Below are positions 30,804 through 43,300 of a stretch of DNA of 45,177 bases, piece by piece (within the stretch, counting starts at the first letter, position 1; every line of letters starts with the position of its first letter). The notes under the pieces are model-generated. The model was not told the DNA's origin. It saw only the letters and a list, made by a program, of their open reading frames with translations, and did no database searches. Origin of the DNA: Terriglobia bacterium. GTDB taxonomy: Bacteria > Acidobacteriota > Terriglobia > Terriglobales > Acidobacteriaceae. The position numbers were made by a program, and so were the translations under genes. The DNA lies in NCBI GenBank assembly GCA_020073565.1, contig JAIQEY010000046.1, positions 1-45,177 of the forward strand, read 5' to 3'.

Positions 30804-32708
30804 ATGAGAAAGTCCATCCAGGTTTGGTTGCCAATACTCCTAGTCTGTCTTGCGACAGTCTCCGCGAGCGCGCAGTCGTTCCGGGTGCAGTGTCCGGTCA
30901 GCACCATTACTCACCCGGTGGCGGCCAACAATAATTCGGAGCCTGCCTATGTTGGCCCCACGTACACCGGCACCACCGGATATCCGGCCGCACCCGCCAA
31001 CGTGAACGGCGCCATTAAGTGCCAGCAGATCTCCGGCGGTGACGGTTATGCGACCATGGCAGACGGTACCCAGACGTACATGTTCTCGTTCGGGCCGCTG
31101 TCGGGCCTGGCGGACATTTCCAACGGGCTGCCGGGTACACAATTCCCGTACCTATTCAATGGTTTGTATCCGAGTACAAGTAGCCCGCTGGCGCCCGGCG
31201 ATCCGGCCACGACAAATCAAATATCGTCGACTTCCTGGACCTTTCCCCTTCAGACCAGCGCCTTCACCTTTAACGGTGCGGTGGGCTTGGCTCCAGATGT
31301 GGCGAACCTTGTCAGCATTTACGACATCGCCGAGAGCGCGACCGGGGCCGGGACCACGGTCTATGTTCAAGGGAACGCTCCTCTAGGGCTGCACGCCGGA
31401 GATACGGTCAACATCTCAGGAGCCGGTACGGGGTACAACGGCAGCTGGACAATTACCCAGGTCGGCACCGACGCCCTCCCGCTCACCTACCCGGCCGACA
31501 TCACGAACTACGGCTTCCCGGCGACTTTCAATTTCACGTTCACCGCAGCGACCACCGGGCTGTCTGATGTGAATGAATCCGCGACCGCAACCGCGTCGGC
31601 TCCCCAAATGATCGATGGGCATGTAGATCCCCGCCAGATCATGGACGTGGGCGTGATGAACGGCAATATTCCGGCGCCGCTGATGGCGATCGACGAAGAT
31701 GACGAATTCTTCCTCACGCTCACCAACGTAGGCATGATCATGCGCCCGGACCTGTTCGAGCAGCACACGGTTCACTTCCACGGTTATCCGAACGCTTCCT
31801 CCTTCTATGACGGCGTGCCCGACGCATCGGTAGCTATCAACATCGGCGCCAGCTTTACTTATTACTATCTCGCGCCGGATGCGGGCACTTACTTCTGGCA
31901 CTGCCACATCACGCCGCCGGAACACTTGCAGATGGGTATGGTTGGACAGCTTTATGTGCGTCCACGGCAGAATCGCGTGACGGGCAACCTCTTTACCGCA
32001 CTTCAGGCGCAGCAGCAAGATTTGCGGACGGCGTGCAGGCGGCCCAGCGACGGTGTGACCCCCGCCCTCACCACGGTTCCCGATATCCTATGCAGTAATC
32101 CTCTGCCAGCGGTGAATACCAGCGCCGCCGGCGGCAGCAAATACGCCTACAACGACGGCGACGGTTCCACCGCATACGATGTCGAGTATCCCCTCCAGAT
32201 TCACGGCTTCGATCCCAACTTCCATTTTGTCGGCATGACCTTTAACCCAGAAGGTTTTGTGGACATGAAGGACAAGTACTTCTTGTTGAATGGACGCAGC
32301 TACCCGGACACAGTCACTCCTGGTCCGCTGGCCACGCAAACGGTGGATGGCAGCATGCACTTCTCGCAGCCGCTGAATTCGATCATCAAAATTCCGGCTG
32401 GCAAGAAGGCGCTGCTTCGCATCTCCGACCTGGACGTCACTGAATATCAGACGCTGGCGTCATTGGGAATCCCGATGAAGGTCATCGGCTACAACGCCAA
32501 GCTGCTGCGCGACCAGGACGGAAACAATATGTACTACAACACCAATTCGATCACGCTGGCCGGCGGCGAGTCGCTGGATGTGATTCTGGATGCCACCGGT
32601 TACACGGCGGGCCAAGTCTTCTATCTCTACACCCCCAACCTTGATCACTTGTCGAATGATGCTGAGAACTTTGGTGGCCTGATGACTGAGGTCCACATCA
32701 CTAATTAG
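30804..32708 (+). CDS. Multicopper oxidase-like secreted protein carrying the type 1 copper half
   Basis: Secreted protein of 634 residues with a Sec signal (MRKSIQVWLPILLVCLATVS, cleaved after SAQ). The cupredoxin domain at about 285-390 has QHTVHFHG (His321, His324, His326) and, 40 residues later, WHCHITPPEHLQMGM (His366, Cys367, His368, His374, Met379). This is a full type 1 copper site plus four of the eight His of a trinuclear centre: canonical motifs III and IV. The remaining cupredoxin-like part (about 450-634: KYFLLNGRSYPDT, IPAGKKALLRISD, GESLDVILDATGY) shows no copper ligands. Motifs I and II are absent here but occur in the next gene. AAGGAGG at 30787-30793 supports the start. It is the first gene of a three-gene operon. 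Confidence 0.88.
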   Translation: MRKSIQVWLPILLVCLATVSASAQSFRVQCPVSTITHPVAANNNSEPAYVGPTYTGTTGYPAAPANVNGAIKCQQISGGDGYATMADGTQTYMFSFGPLSGLADISNGLPGTQFPYLFNGLYPSTSSPLAPGDPATTNQISSTSWTFPLQTSAFTFNGAVGLAPDVANLVSIYDIAESATGAGTTVYVQGNAPLGLHAGDTVNISGAGTGYNGSWTITQVGTDALPLTYPADITNYGFPATFNFTFTAATTGLSDVNESATATASAPQMIDGHVDPRQIMDVGVMNGNIPAPLMAIDEDDEFFLTLTNVGMIMRPDLFEQHTVHFHGYPNASSFYDGVPDASVAINIGASFTYYYLAPDAGTYFWHCHITPPEHLQMGMVGQLYVRPRQNRVTGNLFTALQAQQQDLRTACRRPSDGVTPALTTVPDILCSNPLPAVNTSAAGGSKYAYNDGDGSTAYDVEYPLQIHGFDPNFHFVGMTFNPEGFVDMKDKYFLLNGRSYPDTVTPGPLATQTVDGSMHFSQPLNSIIKIPAGKKALLRISDLDVTEYQTLASLGIPMKVIGYNAKLLRDQDGNNMYYNTNSITLAGGESLDVILDATGYTAGQVFYLYTPNLDHLSNDAENFGGLMTEVHITN

Positions 32709-32718
32709 GAGTGCGGCA

Positions 32719-34353
32719 ATGAGGGCGACGAAAATGAAAAAAGCGATCACGAAGACACAATTGCTCTTGGCGCTGATGATGGCTATCGCGCTGTTCACCA
32801 CTGCGGCGCATGCTGCGGCTCCTGGGATCACCGGACCGACGTTTCACCTGACCGCGCAACCGGCGTTCCTCACCCAGCCCGATGGCGGGATGATTTACTC
32901 GTGGGGGTACGGTTGCGCCTCGCAGCCGACGAGCTTTGTGCCCGCCGCCGTTCCACGGCCGACTGGTGGATGCCCGTTGATGCAAGTCCCCGGTCCCACG
33001 CTGGTCGTCACCGAGGGCCAAACCGTTACCGTAACCCTTGTGAACAACTTGCCGGCAGCGGCGGGGAACACGTCACTCTTGTTCCCGGGTTTCCAGGCGA
33101 CGGCCACCAACGGCGTACAGGGCTTGCTGACGCGGGAGTCGACGCCAACAACTTCCACGTCTTGTGTAACTGCTTCGTGCGTGACCTACACGTTCGTAGC
33201 ATCGTCACCCGGTACTCGCGCCTACTACAGCGGAACGCAAGGCGACCTGCAGGTGGAGATGGGTCTGTACGGCGCGATCATCGTGCTGCCCAATACTGCC
33301 AACGCTCCGACTTGTCCCGCCCATAACCTACACGCAGGCCTTGCAACCGGGGCTACGACGTTAACCGCAAATGGCGAAAAAGACTTCCGGCTCTCCGCCA
33401 CCGGCGCTGCTTACCATGTGGCGGGAAGCTGCTACGACCGCGAGTATCTATTCCAGTTCACTGAGATGGATCCTAGCATTCACACTCAGGCATTGGCGCA
33501 AGTCACGGCCAAGGCTGGATGCGCGCTTGCGGATCCGGTATGCCATCTCGAAGTTCCCACCGAGCCTTACCATCCTGCTTATTTCATGATTAACGGCCGC
33601 TCGATGCCCGACGACATGGATCCCAACTACGCTCCTGAGTATCCGCACCAGCCCTACAACGGCAATCCGCACATGCATCCAGGTGAATTGGTGCTCTTGC
33701 GGATCGTCGGCCAGGGGCGCTGGCAGCATCCGTTCCATGAGCACGGCAACCACGTGCGCATTCTGGCTCGGGATGGAAACATAATCCTGAGCCAATCCAA
33801 TGCAGCCGAACTGGCTGGCCCGCTCCTCTTCACGACTACCACGACTCCAGGGCTTGCCATGGATGGGATCTTCTACTACACGGCCAAGGGGCTGAATTGG
33901 GATATGTATGGTCACAATCCCACCTCGAGCGACCCGCTCGCGACGCTTACCTGTACTCCCGATGCCAACGGCTACAACACCGGGAACCCGGCGGCGGTGA
34001 ATTACTACGAGTGGTGCCAGGACCACAACAAACCAGTTCAGGTTGCACCATTCGGCGATGTTGCAGCCGGCGGGCCGGCAACTCTGCCCGATGCCAATCT
34101 GTTTACGAACGGCCCCTGGTATGGCGGCAGTCCTTACCTTGGTCCAGATGCGACCATTCGAGCTACCGGCCCCACGGGTACGACGCCGCCGTCCGGCACG
34201 ATCGCTAATAACCCCAGCGCCGAGGCTGGCTTTGCCTTTATGTGGCACTCGCACAACGAGCGCGAAATCACCACCAACAATATTTTCCCTGGTGGAATGC
34301 TGATGATGATGCTGGTTGATTCCCGGGAATTCGTCATCGACGAGTCCAACTAA
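32719..34353 (+). CDS. Multicopper oxidase-like secreted protein carrying the complementary His half
   Basis: 544 residues, signal peptide at about 6-33. The first cupredoxin domain (DGGMIYSWGYGC, PGPTLVVTEGQTVTVTLVNN, then YYSGTQGDLQVEMGLYG near 169-185) has lost copper ligands. The C-terminal domain has HPFHEHGNHV (His337, His340, His342) and FMWHSHNERE (His510, Ser511, His512). These look like canonical motifs I (HxHG) and II (WHSH), supplying the four His missing from the previous protein; no type 1 Cys is present. The gap between the two motifs (about 168 residues) is larger than usual and holds an insertion. It starts 10 bases after the previous stop with AGGAG ahead. Confidence 0.85.
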   Translation: MRATKMKKAITKTQLLLALMMAIALFTTAAHAAAPGITGPTFHLTAQPAFLTQPDGGMIYSWGYGCASQPTSFVPAAVPRPTGGCPLMQVPGPTLVVTEGQTVTVTLVNNLPAAAGNTSLLFPGFQATATNGVQGLLTRESTPTTSTSCVTASCVTYTFVASSPGTRAYYSGTQGDLQVEMGLYGAIIVLPNTANAPTCPAHNLHAGLATGATTLTANGEKDFRLSATGAAYHVAGSCYDREYLFQFTEMDPSIHTQALAQVTAKAGCALADPVCHLEVPTEPYHPAYFMINGRSMPDDMDPNYAPEYPHQPYNGNPHMHPGELVLLRIVGQGRWQHPFHEHGNHVRILARDGNIILSQSNAAELAGPLLFTTTTTPGLAMDGIFYYTAKGLNWDMYGHNPTSSDPLATLTCTPDANGYNTGNPAAVNYYEWCQDHNKPVQVAPFGDVAAGGPATLPDANLFTNGPWYGGSPYLGPDATIRATGPTGTTPPSGTIANNPSAEAGFAFMWHSHNEREITTNNIFPGGMLMMMLVDSREFVIDESN

Positions 34354-34368
34354 GAAGAGGAGAGAGCA

Positions 34369-37300
34369 ATGCGATTCAATAAACTCAAGGCCACTTTGAA
34401 GACAGCGGTACTGGTAACAACTGTTCTCCTCCTCGGAGCGGGTCTCGCTGCGGCCCAGCAGCGGATTAATCTGACTGCGGCGCCCACCACCCTAACTCTG
34501 CCCGATGGCTCATCGGTACCGATGTGGGGCTACACGTGCGGCACGGTTGCCACTGGTTCCTTGGCGACGTGCGCTCCTTTAAGCAAGGTAACGACGGGCT
34601 GGTCGCCCGTGCTGATCACGGTTCCCACGACGGCGACGGGGGGCTTGTCGATCAACCTCACCAATAACCTCACGTTTACGCCGACCGGCAGCACGACTCC
34701 AAACCAGATACCCACCTCGCTAGTTATCGTGGGTCAGCTGGGCGGCGGTCTCGGAACTGTCGGCACGAGCTGCACGGGCGGTGCGACCTGCACGGCCAGC
34801 CCGGTTCACGAGAACATGGGAACCACGTGGCCCATCGCGAACACCGGCCCAGTATGGGTGCCGCCAACACAGGGGCCGCGCATCCAGTCGTTCGGCACCG
34901 AAGTGGCAGGAGGAACAACCGCCTTACTGCCTGCTTGGTCGAACCTGCGACCGGGCACCTACCTGATTGAGTCGGGCACGCATCCCTCAATTCAGGGACC
35001 GATGGGCTTATACGGGATATTGGTTGTGACCACCGTTCCGGCGGGAGCCACAGCCGGCACGGCTTATCCTGGCGTGAGCTACAACGCGGAAATCCCGCTG
35101 GCGCTCAGCGAAATCGATCCGAACCAGAACCGGGCGGTCGACGCGGCGGTTCGCACGAGTGAATTTAACGAGTCTGCGACCCTTGGTCCGTACGCAGCAG
35201 CACCGGTCGCCTCCATTAACCTGATCAGCGGTGGCTCGCACTATACGACTGCGCCCACCGTTACTTTTAGCGCCGGCGCCCCAACTGCGACCGCGACCGC
35301 AGTGGTCGATGGCGATCCCACCAGCTCAACCTACCAGCAAGTGACCGAAATCGACATAGTTAACGCTGGCATGTACACGGAGGCTCCCACCATTACCATC
35401 ACCGGTGGCGGCGGAAGCGGAGCATCAGCCAATGCGGCGCTGCAACTTACAGTTAGCCGGTCCTGCATGGCCGGCACCACACCCGCCGGAGCGTGCTATC
35501 CACCGGCGGTGAACTACACTCCGCTGTATTACCTGATTAATGGACAGGCGTTCAACAAGACCAGCGTTGCGTCCTCGCTGTTTCCGGCTTCTCCTGCGAC
35601 GGGAGTCGCGGCCACCGGCTCGGTTCTGGTGCGCATGGTAAACGCCGGTTTGCGCATGCACATTCCTTCGATTGTTGGCGCCCTGACCACACCGGCCGTT
35701 GTGCCGACTGGTGCTCCAGCCGCGACTCCCGTATCGGGCTTCAGCCTGGTCGCCGAGGACGGCAATCCTCTGCCAGGCGTTTCGCGCGTGCAGAGCGAAG
35801 TGTTTATGGCGGCGGGCAAGACCTACGATGTGATGATTAATGTGCCAGCGGCGACCGCGACGGCCCTCCCCATCTTCGACCGCGAGTTGAGCCTGTCAGG
35901 GAACTCGATTGCGCGTGACGCTGGCATGCTGGCTTACATCAGCGTGAATGGCGCTGTGCTGCCAACACTTCCTGCTGGACTCACGACGGTGCAAGCCAAC
36001 CCGGATACTTACAACTCGGTGATTTCTGGTAAGACGCTCACCGTCTCGGATCCGAGCAAAGGTGTTCTCGCCAACGACATCAACGTGTACGGCGTACAGG
36101 TTGTGGGCACCGCACCAGCCGGACTTACTCTCTACCGGGACGGTACGTTTACGTACTCGGGCGCGCCTACTAGCTTTACCTACTGCGGTAACGGTGCGAC
36201 CTCAGGAGCGGCCTGCGCGACCGTGACCCTGGGCGCGGCAACGATTGAGGCGGCTAGCGGCATCACCTGCAGCGTCCCCACGCCAACTTACACGTCGACG
36301 GTGGCGACGACGCTCAGCATCAAACCCCCCGGCGTCCTGTCGTTTTGCAAGGACGCGGCGGGTTATCCTCTGACAGTTAACACCGCGACCGTGGCGCCGG
36401 CATCAGGGCTGACTCTTTCCGTCGACCCGAATGGCGGGTTCAATGCGACCGTCAGTGCGACCGGCGCACGCACATACACCTTTACCTTTCAAGCGCAGAA
36501 TTCGCAGGGGACCAGTGCTGCCAGTGCCGCGACGGTGACCCTTTCTTTCCCGACGCCGAGCAATCTTGCGGTGAACGTTATCGACGGTAACGATAAGGTC
36601 ACTAAGATCACGGACTATCGGTGGATCATCGAGGAAGACCGCACGTTCTATGTCGACCCCACCAAGACGACCAATGCCGGCGGCACGACGATCGTTCCCA
36701 CCTTTGGGACGAACTTCCACACTAGTTACATGCCAGTTATAGCCTCGGGTTGCACGGGTGATCTGTCCTGCGAATCCGGCCAGTCGGTGGGCGGTGTGAA
36801 AGCGGTATGCGACGTGGGCAACGGTATATGCCGGACCACGGGCACAGAACAAGCGATCCATTTGCCCAGTGAAGTCCATCTGGATCCGACCAAGCGCTAC
36901 TACATCACGATCTTCCCGGGCGACGCGGCCAATCCATTTGCCAATGGCTTCGGCGGCTCCCCTGCCTGTACGAGTAGTGGTGGCGTGAGCACTCCGAATC
37001 CCAATTGCGGCCATGGTATGGGTGGCGCACCGATCGGCGCCGGGCAGACCGCGGTCACTATTTTGACGCAACCTTCTCCGTATCCACCTTCGAAGCTTTC
37101 AGTATTTGTTTTCGAGGATGACTTCCCGCTCAACGGCGAGCAGGATGGAGGCGGCGGAATTGACGTGTTGTCGCCCAACGAGCCAGGGTTGGGAGGGTTC
37201 AACGTCACTCTGTTTGACGATGCGGGCGGCACCGGTGACGCAACCGGACAGATGACCTACGACATGTTCAACATGCCGTTGTCGAACAGCTTGGCGGGAA

Positions 37301-40300
37301 CCATCGATCCGGCTACCGGGAACGATGCGTGCCCGATTTCCAATCTTAACGTCCAGACAGTCGGCTTTGACGGTACGACGAGTCCGACCGGCATCACGGG
37401 CACGATCGTGACCTGCCCGAAGTACGAATCGGACCGCGCGACTCTATCTCCGCTGGCGGGCCAGGCTGTGGTAGCTAACCTGATGCCGGGAAGATACGGC
37501 GTGGTGGCTACTCCAGCGGCCGACCGAATCGCACGCGGTGAGGAATGGCTCCAGACCAACACTCTGGACGGCCAGAAGGCTCACGATTCTTTCCTTCGGA
37601 TCGGCGAGCCGAGTTTCTTCCAGGAATATGGGCCGGCGGGATACCACGTGTCCATCGGCTTTGCCAACCCGGCCATCATCAATGGTCGCAAGGCGGCTGT
37701 CTGCAACGGCACTGATCCCAACATCACGGGGTCAAACTGCACCAATTCCGTGACGGGCACGATTACGACCGCGCGCATGAGCCGTACGCCCGATGAGCGG
37801 CTCTACGGCAGCGGCGACAACAGCAGTTTTGCCTTCACCCAGTGCTATGTGAGCTTTGGCGATCCGGACGGCGAAGATTTCGCGTTCACAAAATGCGACG
37901 CGAATGGAAACTTCACCCTCAGCGGTTTGCCGGACGGTGACTGGAGAATGACGGTCTTCGACCAGTGGAACGACATGTTGGTGGACGGCCTTTCCACGCC
38001 GGTGCGCTTGGCTGGCGGAACGGCCCTCAATGTTGGTCAAATCGCCACAAACCAATGGCAGGCGAATATCTACACCACAACCTTCTTCGATGCGAACGGC
38101 AACGGTGTGCGGGACAGCAACGAAGAGGGACTCGCGCTGGTGTCGACCAACAATCGCTTCCGCGACGGGAGCTACTCCAACTTTAACAACACCGATCTGG
38201 ACGGATACGCCGGCTTCAACGAGATCTTCCCGCTGTTCAGCTGGTATGTCATCGAAACGGATACGACGCGCTACAAGACCACGGGCGTTCACGTGGTCTA
38301 TGACGCGGGCGGACCGGCCGATGGCACACCGTGCGGAACGGCCACAACACCCCCAACCGCGCCGTGCGGGAACTCCACGATTGCCAGTATGCTGGCGAAT
38401 ACCGCGGAACAAATCCCTGTGCCCGCAGCTCTACGGGTGCCAGGCGCGCGGTACTGCGTATCGGCAGACTGCCCCACGAGCGATCCGGGATTTGACCCAT
38501 CCACCGCCACCGGCTCAACGGGCCGAGTCGATCCTCCTTTCTGGTTCGGCAGTGAAGGTTGGCAGGGTTTCTCTGGCCAGAACAATTTTATTGAGTTCGG
38601 GAAGAAGCCATATGCGACCGGCGAGACCGGAGGCATTCACGGTGAGGTCATTTATGCCTCGACCCGTCCGTTTGATGACCCCTCGCTGCTCATCCATACC
38701 AGTTGGACGCCAGACGTGCCGGGCGTGACCATTAACCTGTATCAAGAGGGGACCGCGCCCGATGGGAGCACCGCCCTGCACTTGATCGATACCATGACCA
38801 CCAGCAGCTGGGACGATTGGGCCCAGGGCTTCCGGTCCGACGGCAATCCGAATATGAATTGTCCCGGCCAAGGCACAAACACTGGTACGGCCGCGGATCT
38901 CTTCTTCTTCACGCTCTACAACCAGCCGATGTGGCTCGACATCTACAACCATGGCGGCACGGTGACCAACCCGATTCCCAATAACTCCCAGTTCAAGTGC
39001 TATGACGGCATGCATAACTGGAACCAGGTGCAGCCAGCGCCTTATGACGGCATGTACCAGTTCCCCAGCGTCACCAGCTTCGATCCCAATACTGGAGTTC
39101 CCGCTGGGTCGAACTGCCACATGTTGACTACCGCCGAACCCTGGGGTTGCGTGCCGAATCCCGACACGACCGATCCTTATAGAAATGGCACTCCCATGCT
39201 GGCCGCCGGCAAGTACGTCGTAGAAATGGTGGTGCCGCCAGGCTACGAGCTGGTGAAAGAAGAAGACAAGAACATCCTGATCGGCGACAACTACATTGCG
39301 CCGGTAACGCAACAGTTCGCTGGGCTGGGCAACATCTTCATCCTGCCCGACCAGGCCGAAGTTGACGGCGCCTTCAACGCCAACAATCCCCAGAATGCGA
39401 CGCAGACTCTGGGACGGCCAAACTCGACCTACCCGCAACACGAAGGTGATACGGGCAGCGTTGAGACCTTCTGGCCATGTGTCGGCGCATCCCGTGTGGT
39501 TCCCGACTTCATCAGCCTGTACCCACAGTCCATGGAAGTGTCACCCTTCGCGGGAGCTACTCGCAATCTCTGCGACCGCAAAGAAGTGACGCTGCAGCCT
39601 CAGTCATCGGCGCTGGCCAAGTTCTGGATCTTCACCCCGACCCACGTCGCGGCCCATTTCACCGGCGTGATCACCGACGACTACACCTCGGAATTCGATC
39701 CGTTCTCGCCGCAGTTCGGTGAGAAATTCTCGCCGCCCAATCTGCCGATTTCGCTCAAGGATTGGTCCGGTACGGAAGTCAGCCGCGTTTATGCTGACCA
39801 GTGGGGAACCTACGACGGCTTGACTTACTCGACTTGGGAAGTCAATCCGCCCAACCCGACCGGATATGCGCCGACCATGATGATCACGTGCATGAATGAC
39901 CCAGGCACCGGACCGACTCCGGATCCGTTGTTCAACCCGGAATACAGTCAGTTCTGCTACGAGATTCCGTTCATGCCTGGGCAGACCCAGTACATGGATA
40001 CGCCCGTGGTGCCGACGTCCGCCTTCGCGGGCGCCGGCTACAACAATCCGGACTGCTCCTACCCCGACGGCACGCCAGGAATCAAGGAAGTGGATGGCGA
40101 TGGCATTGGTCCTTGGGTGAGTGCCGCCTCTGGTCACACCCTCACGATCACGTCGTTGGGGGTCCAGAGCGTGCCTAACAACGGCTACTCCGGGCCGTCC
40201 GCTACAGCGGCTCCTTTCAATGCGAAGACCGTGACACGCAATTATGGTTTTGGCACCACGAAGGGAACGGTAACGATTGGAGGGGTCAGCGTAACTCCGG

Positions 40301-43300
40301 CCAACATTACCACTTGGAATGACTCGACCATCGTTGTCAATGTGCCTTCTGGCGTGCCGGCGTGCGGTATTCAGCAGCAACTCCAATACAGAGGGGGAGG
40401 ATCTACTTCAAACGCGCTGTGTGGCCAACTGGTGATCACAAGAGGTGACAACGGTAAATCGTCGATTGACACGGTGACCGTCACGATCGGCGGCAAGGCG
40501 CCGACCCACGTCCTCGCGTCCGCCTCGATCCAGACCGCGATTGACGCGGCTCGCCCGGGCGACCTGATCATCGTGGATCCGACTTGCACCACCACCGCAG
40601 GGGCGGTTCCCTGCACTACCCCCGGTGCGGTCCACAGTCAGTCTGCCCACTACGAAATGGTGCTGATGTGGAAGCCAGTCCGGCTGCAAGGTGTCGGCGC
40701 TGCTTCCAGCATCATCAACGCGAATGCCCATCCTGCGGGCAAGGTACAGGATTGGCGCACGCGGGTGGATTGTTTGTTTGGGTTGACGCCGAGCGGCGTG
40801 CCGACTGGGTATAGCGGCAGCTGCGGGGCCGGCTGGTCTGATTTCACGCCAACGGGCTCCAATTATCCACAGATTGATCGGTTACCGCTCGAGGCCACTG
40901 TCGGTTGGGATGCCTCGCTCAACGGCAACCTGGCTGAGCTGTTGCAAGAGCCAACGCTGATGGGAGCTCTCGAAGGCGCGGCCATAACTGTATTGTCGAA
41001 AGGCGTATTGTTCCCGGCTGGATCGAATCCTTTCGGAGCGGACACGTTCCCGGCCGGTACTTTGCTTCTGACCAACGGCACCAGCACCTCGACTGGTTGC
41101 GGACCCAACACCACTGGTGCGCACAATCCGCACCCGAGCAGTTTCTGGTGCAATCCGTCCAGCATCGATGGCTTGGGGATTACTGACAGTTCCCAGGGCG
41201 GTGGCGGCATCTTCGTACACGCCTGGGGACACAACTTGCAAATTGCCAACAACCGGGTCTACAACAATGCCGGAACGCTTTCGGGCGGCATTAACGTAGG
41301 TCAGGGTGAATTTCCCGACGCCTACCTCGGGGGCGCCGCAAACGCGGATCCCGGCTCCTGCGACAATAACCATCCCGCAAATGTCCAGCTCCCGTACTGC
41401 TTTGACGAACATGTGAACGTGCACCACAACTCGGTCAGTTTGAACTCTTCCACCGGCGACGAGCTGTTCTCGGCGACGCCGGCGGGGGCGGGCGGTGTCA
41501 GCTTCTGTACCGGTACCGACTACTACCAATTCAACTTCAACTGGGTTTGCGGCAACCTGAGCTCAGGGGACGGAGGCGGGCTCGGTCAGCTTGGGTTCGT
41601 CTACAACGGTGACATCGAACACAACTCGTTCCTGTTCAATCAGAGTACGAACCCGACCATCCCAACCAATGGCGGCGCTATCGTCATCATGGGCGCCCCC
41701 GACGTTGATCCAACCTGCGGCGGTACTACCGACCAGGATTGCGTGCCAGCGGCGGGCTCGGTTGGGCCCAGCAATGGAACTGGTCCTGGGTTGGTGATCA
41801 ATGCCAACCTGATCATGGGTAACCAGGCCGAGAGCGGTAGCGGTGGCGGCCTTCGTTTGCAGGCCATCAACGGCGTGGATGTGACCACCTTCCCCATCGA
41901 TCCAACGCAGTGGTACCAGGTGACCGTTACCAATAACATCATCGCCAACAACGTTGCGGGCTGGGACGGTGCTGGCATTTCCTTGCTGGATGCGTTGAAC
42001 GTGAACATCATCAACAACACGATCATGTCCAACGACAGCACGGCGTCGGCGGGGATCCTCTTCGACACTCTTGGGGCTCCTCTAGCCAGCAGCGGGGGAA
42101 CGAATTGCAGGACCAGCGCTACGACCTCGTGTCCTCAGCCCGCTGGCCTGGTGAGCGTCCAGAACAGTACCCCTCTGACCACGAACTTGCCCGCGACTAT
42201 CACCTGTCCTGCAGGCCATTACGCGGGTACGACCGCCAGCAATGGTACTTGCAGGTACTTCTCGTATCCGGAGCTCTATAACGATGTGTTCTGGCAGAAC
42301 CGTTCGTTCTACATCGCCGTGGGCGCGCTCGGTTCGGGAGGCCAGAACCAGCAGAACGTAGTCGCGCTGTACAACGCGTTCACAACCAACCAGGTGACGA
42401 CCGAACCGCAAGCCGACGCCACCACGCCGAACGGGACCGGAGGCGGAGTCATCATCACGGGAGGCACCGGCGCCTGCGTACCGGGTTCGAGCTATTGGGA
42501 TATCGGCGTTCGCGGCGACACCGGTCCCTCCGATCACACCGGCAGTGGTGCGGCAAACGCGCTTGCCCCGGCGTATTCGGTGCTGACGGACGTCGCAGAT
42601 TATTCCGCCGCCGCTTTACACAACACCGGGGCGAACCCGACCGTGTTCAGCCAGTACTGCAACGGTTCGCGTACGCCTCCGGAATTTCTGTCCATGGGCT
42701 GGCAGGTGCCTCCGGGTATCGCGGATGCCACCGTGCCCAACCCGCTCTTCAACCTGACGCCGACCGCAACCGTCGACGAAGGCAACAACTGGATCAATAT
42801 CAGCTGGGGCCCGTTGGCTCAGACGAACACTACAGTCCTGGGTGCCGACGGCAATTATGGCGGCGGTGCTCCCCTCGGCAACTATGCCCCAGCCGCGGGT
42901 TCGCCGGTCATCGACTACATCCCGTCGACCGCCTCCACCTACGCGGCGGCGCCGTCGACGGACTTCTTCAACAATGCGAGGAAGACTAACAACTCGCCTG
43001 TGGACGCCGGTGCGGTCGAGTTCCAGACCGTCTGCGCTGTGCCGACGCTCGCTTCGATCGCTCCCAATACGGGCCTGCGCGGGACCGCAGTTCCGGTGAC
43101 CCTAACCGGCACTAACCTGACCGGCGCCACGGCAATCACTGTCTCTGGTGCCGGCGTGACCGTCAGCGGTCTTACTGTGGTGAGTGCCACCACGGTGAGG
43201 GCAACGTTCACGATCTCGGCCACCGCGACGGCGTCGGCCAGGACCGTCAGCATCACCACGCCGTGCGGAATCAGCAACACCGTGACCTTCTCGGTGACTG

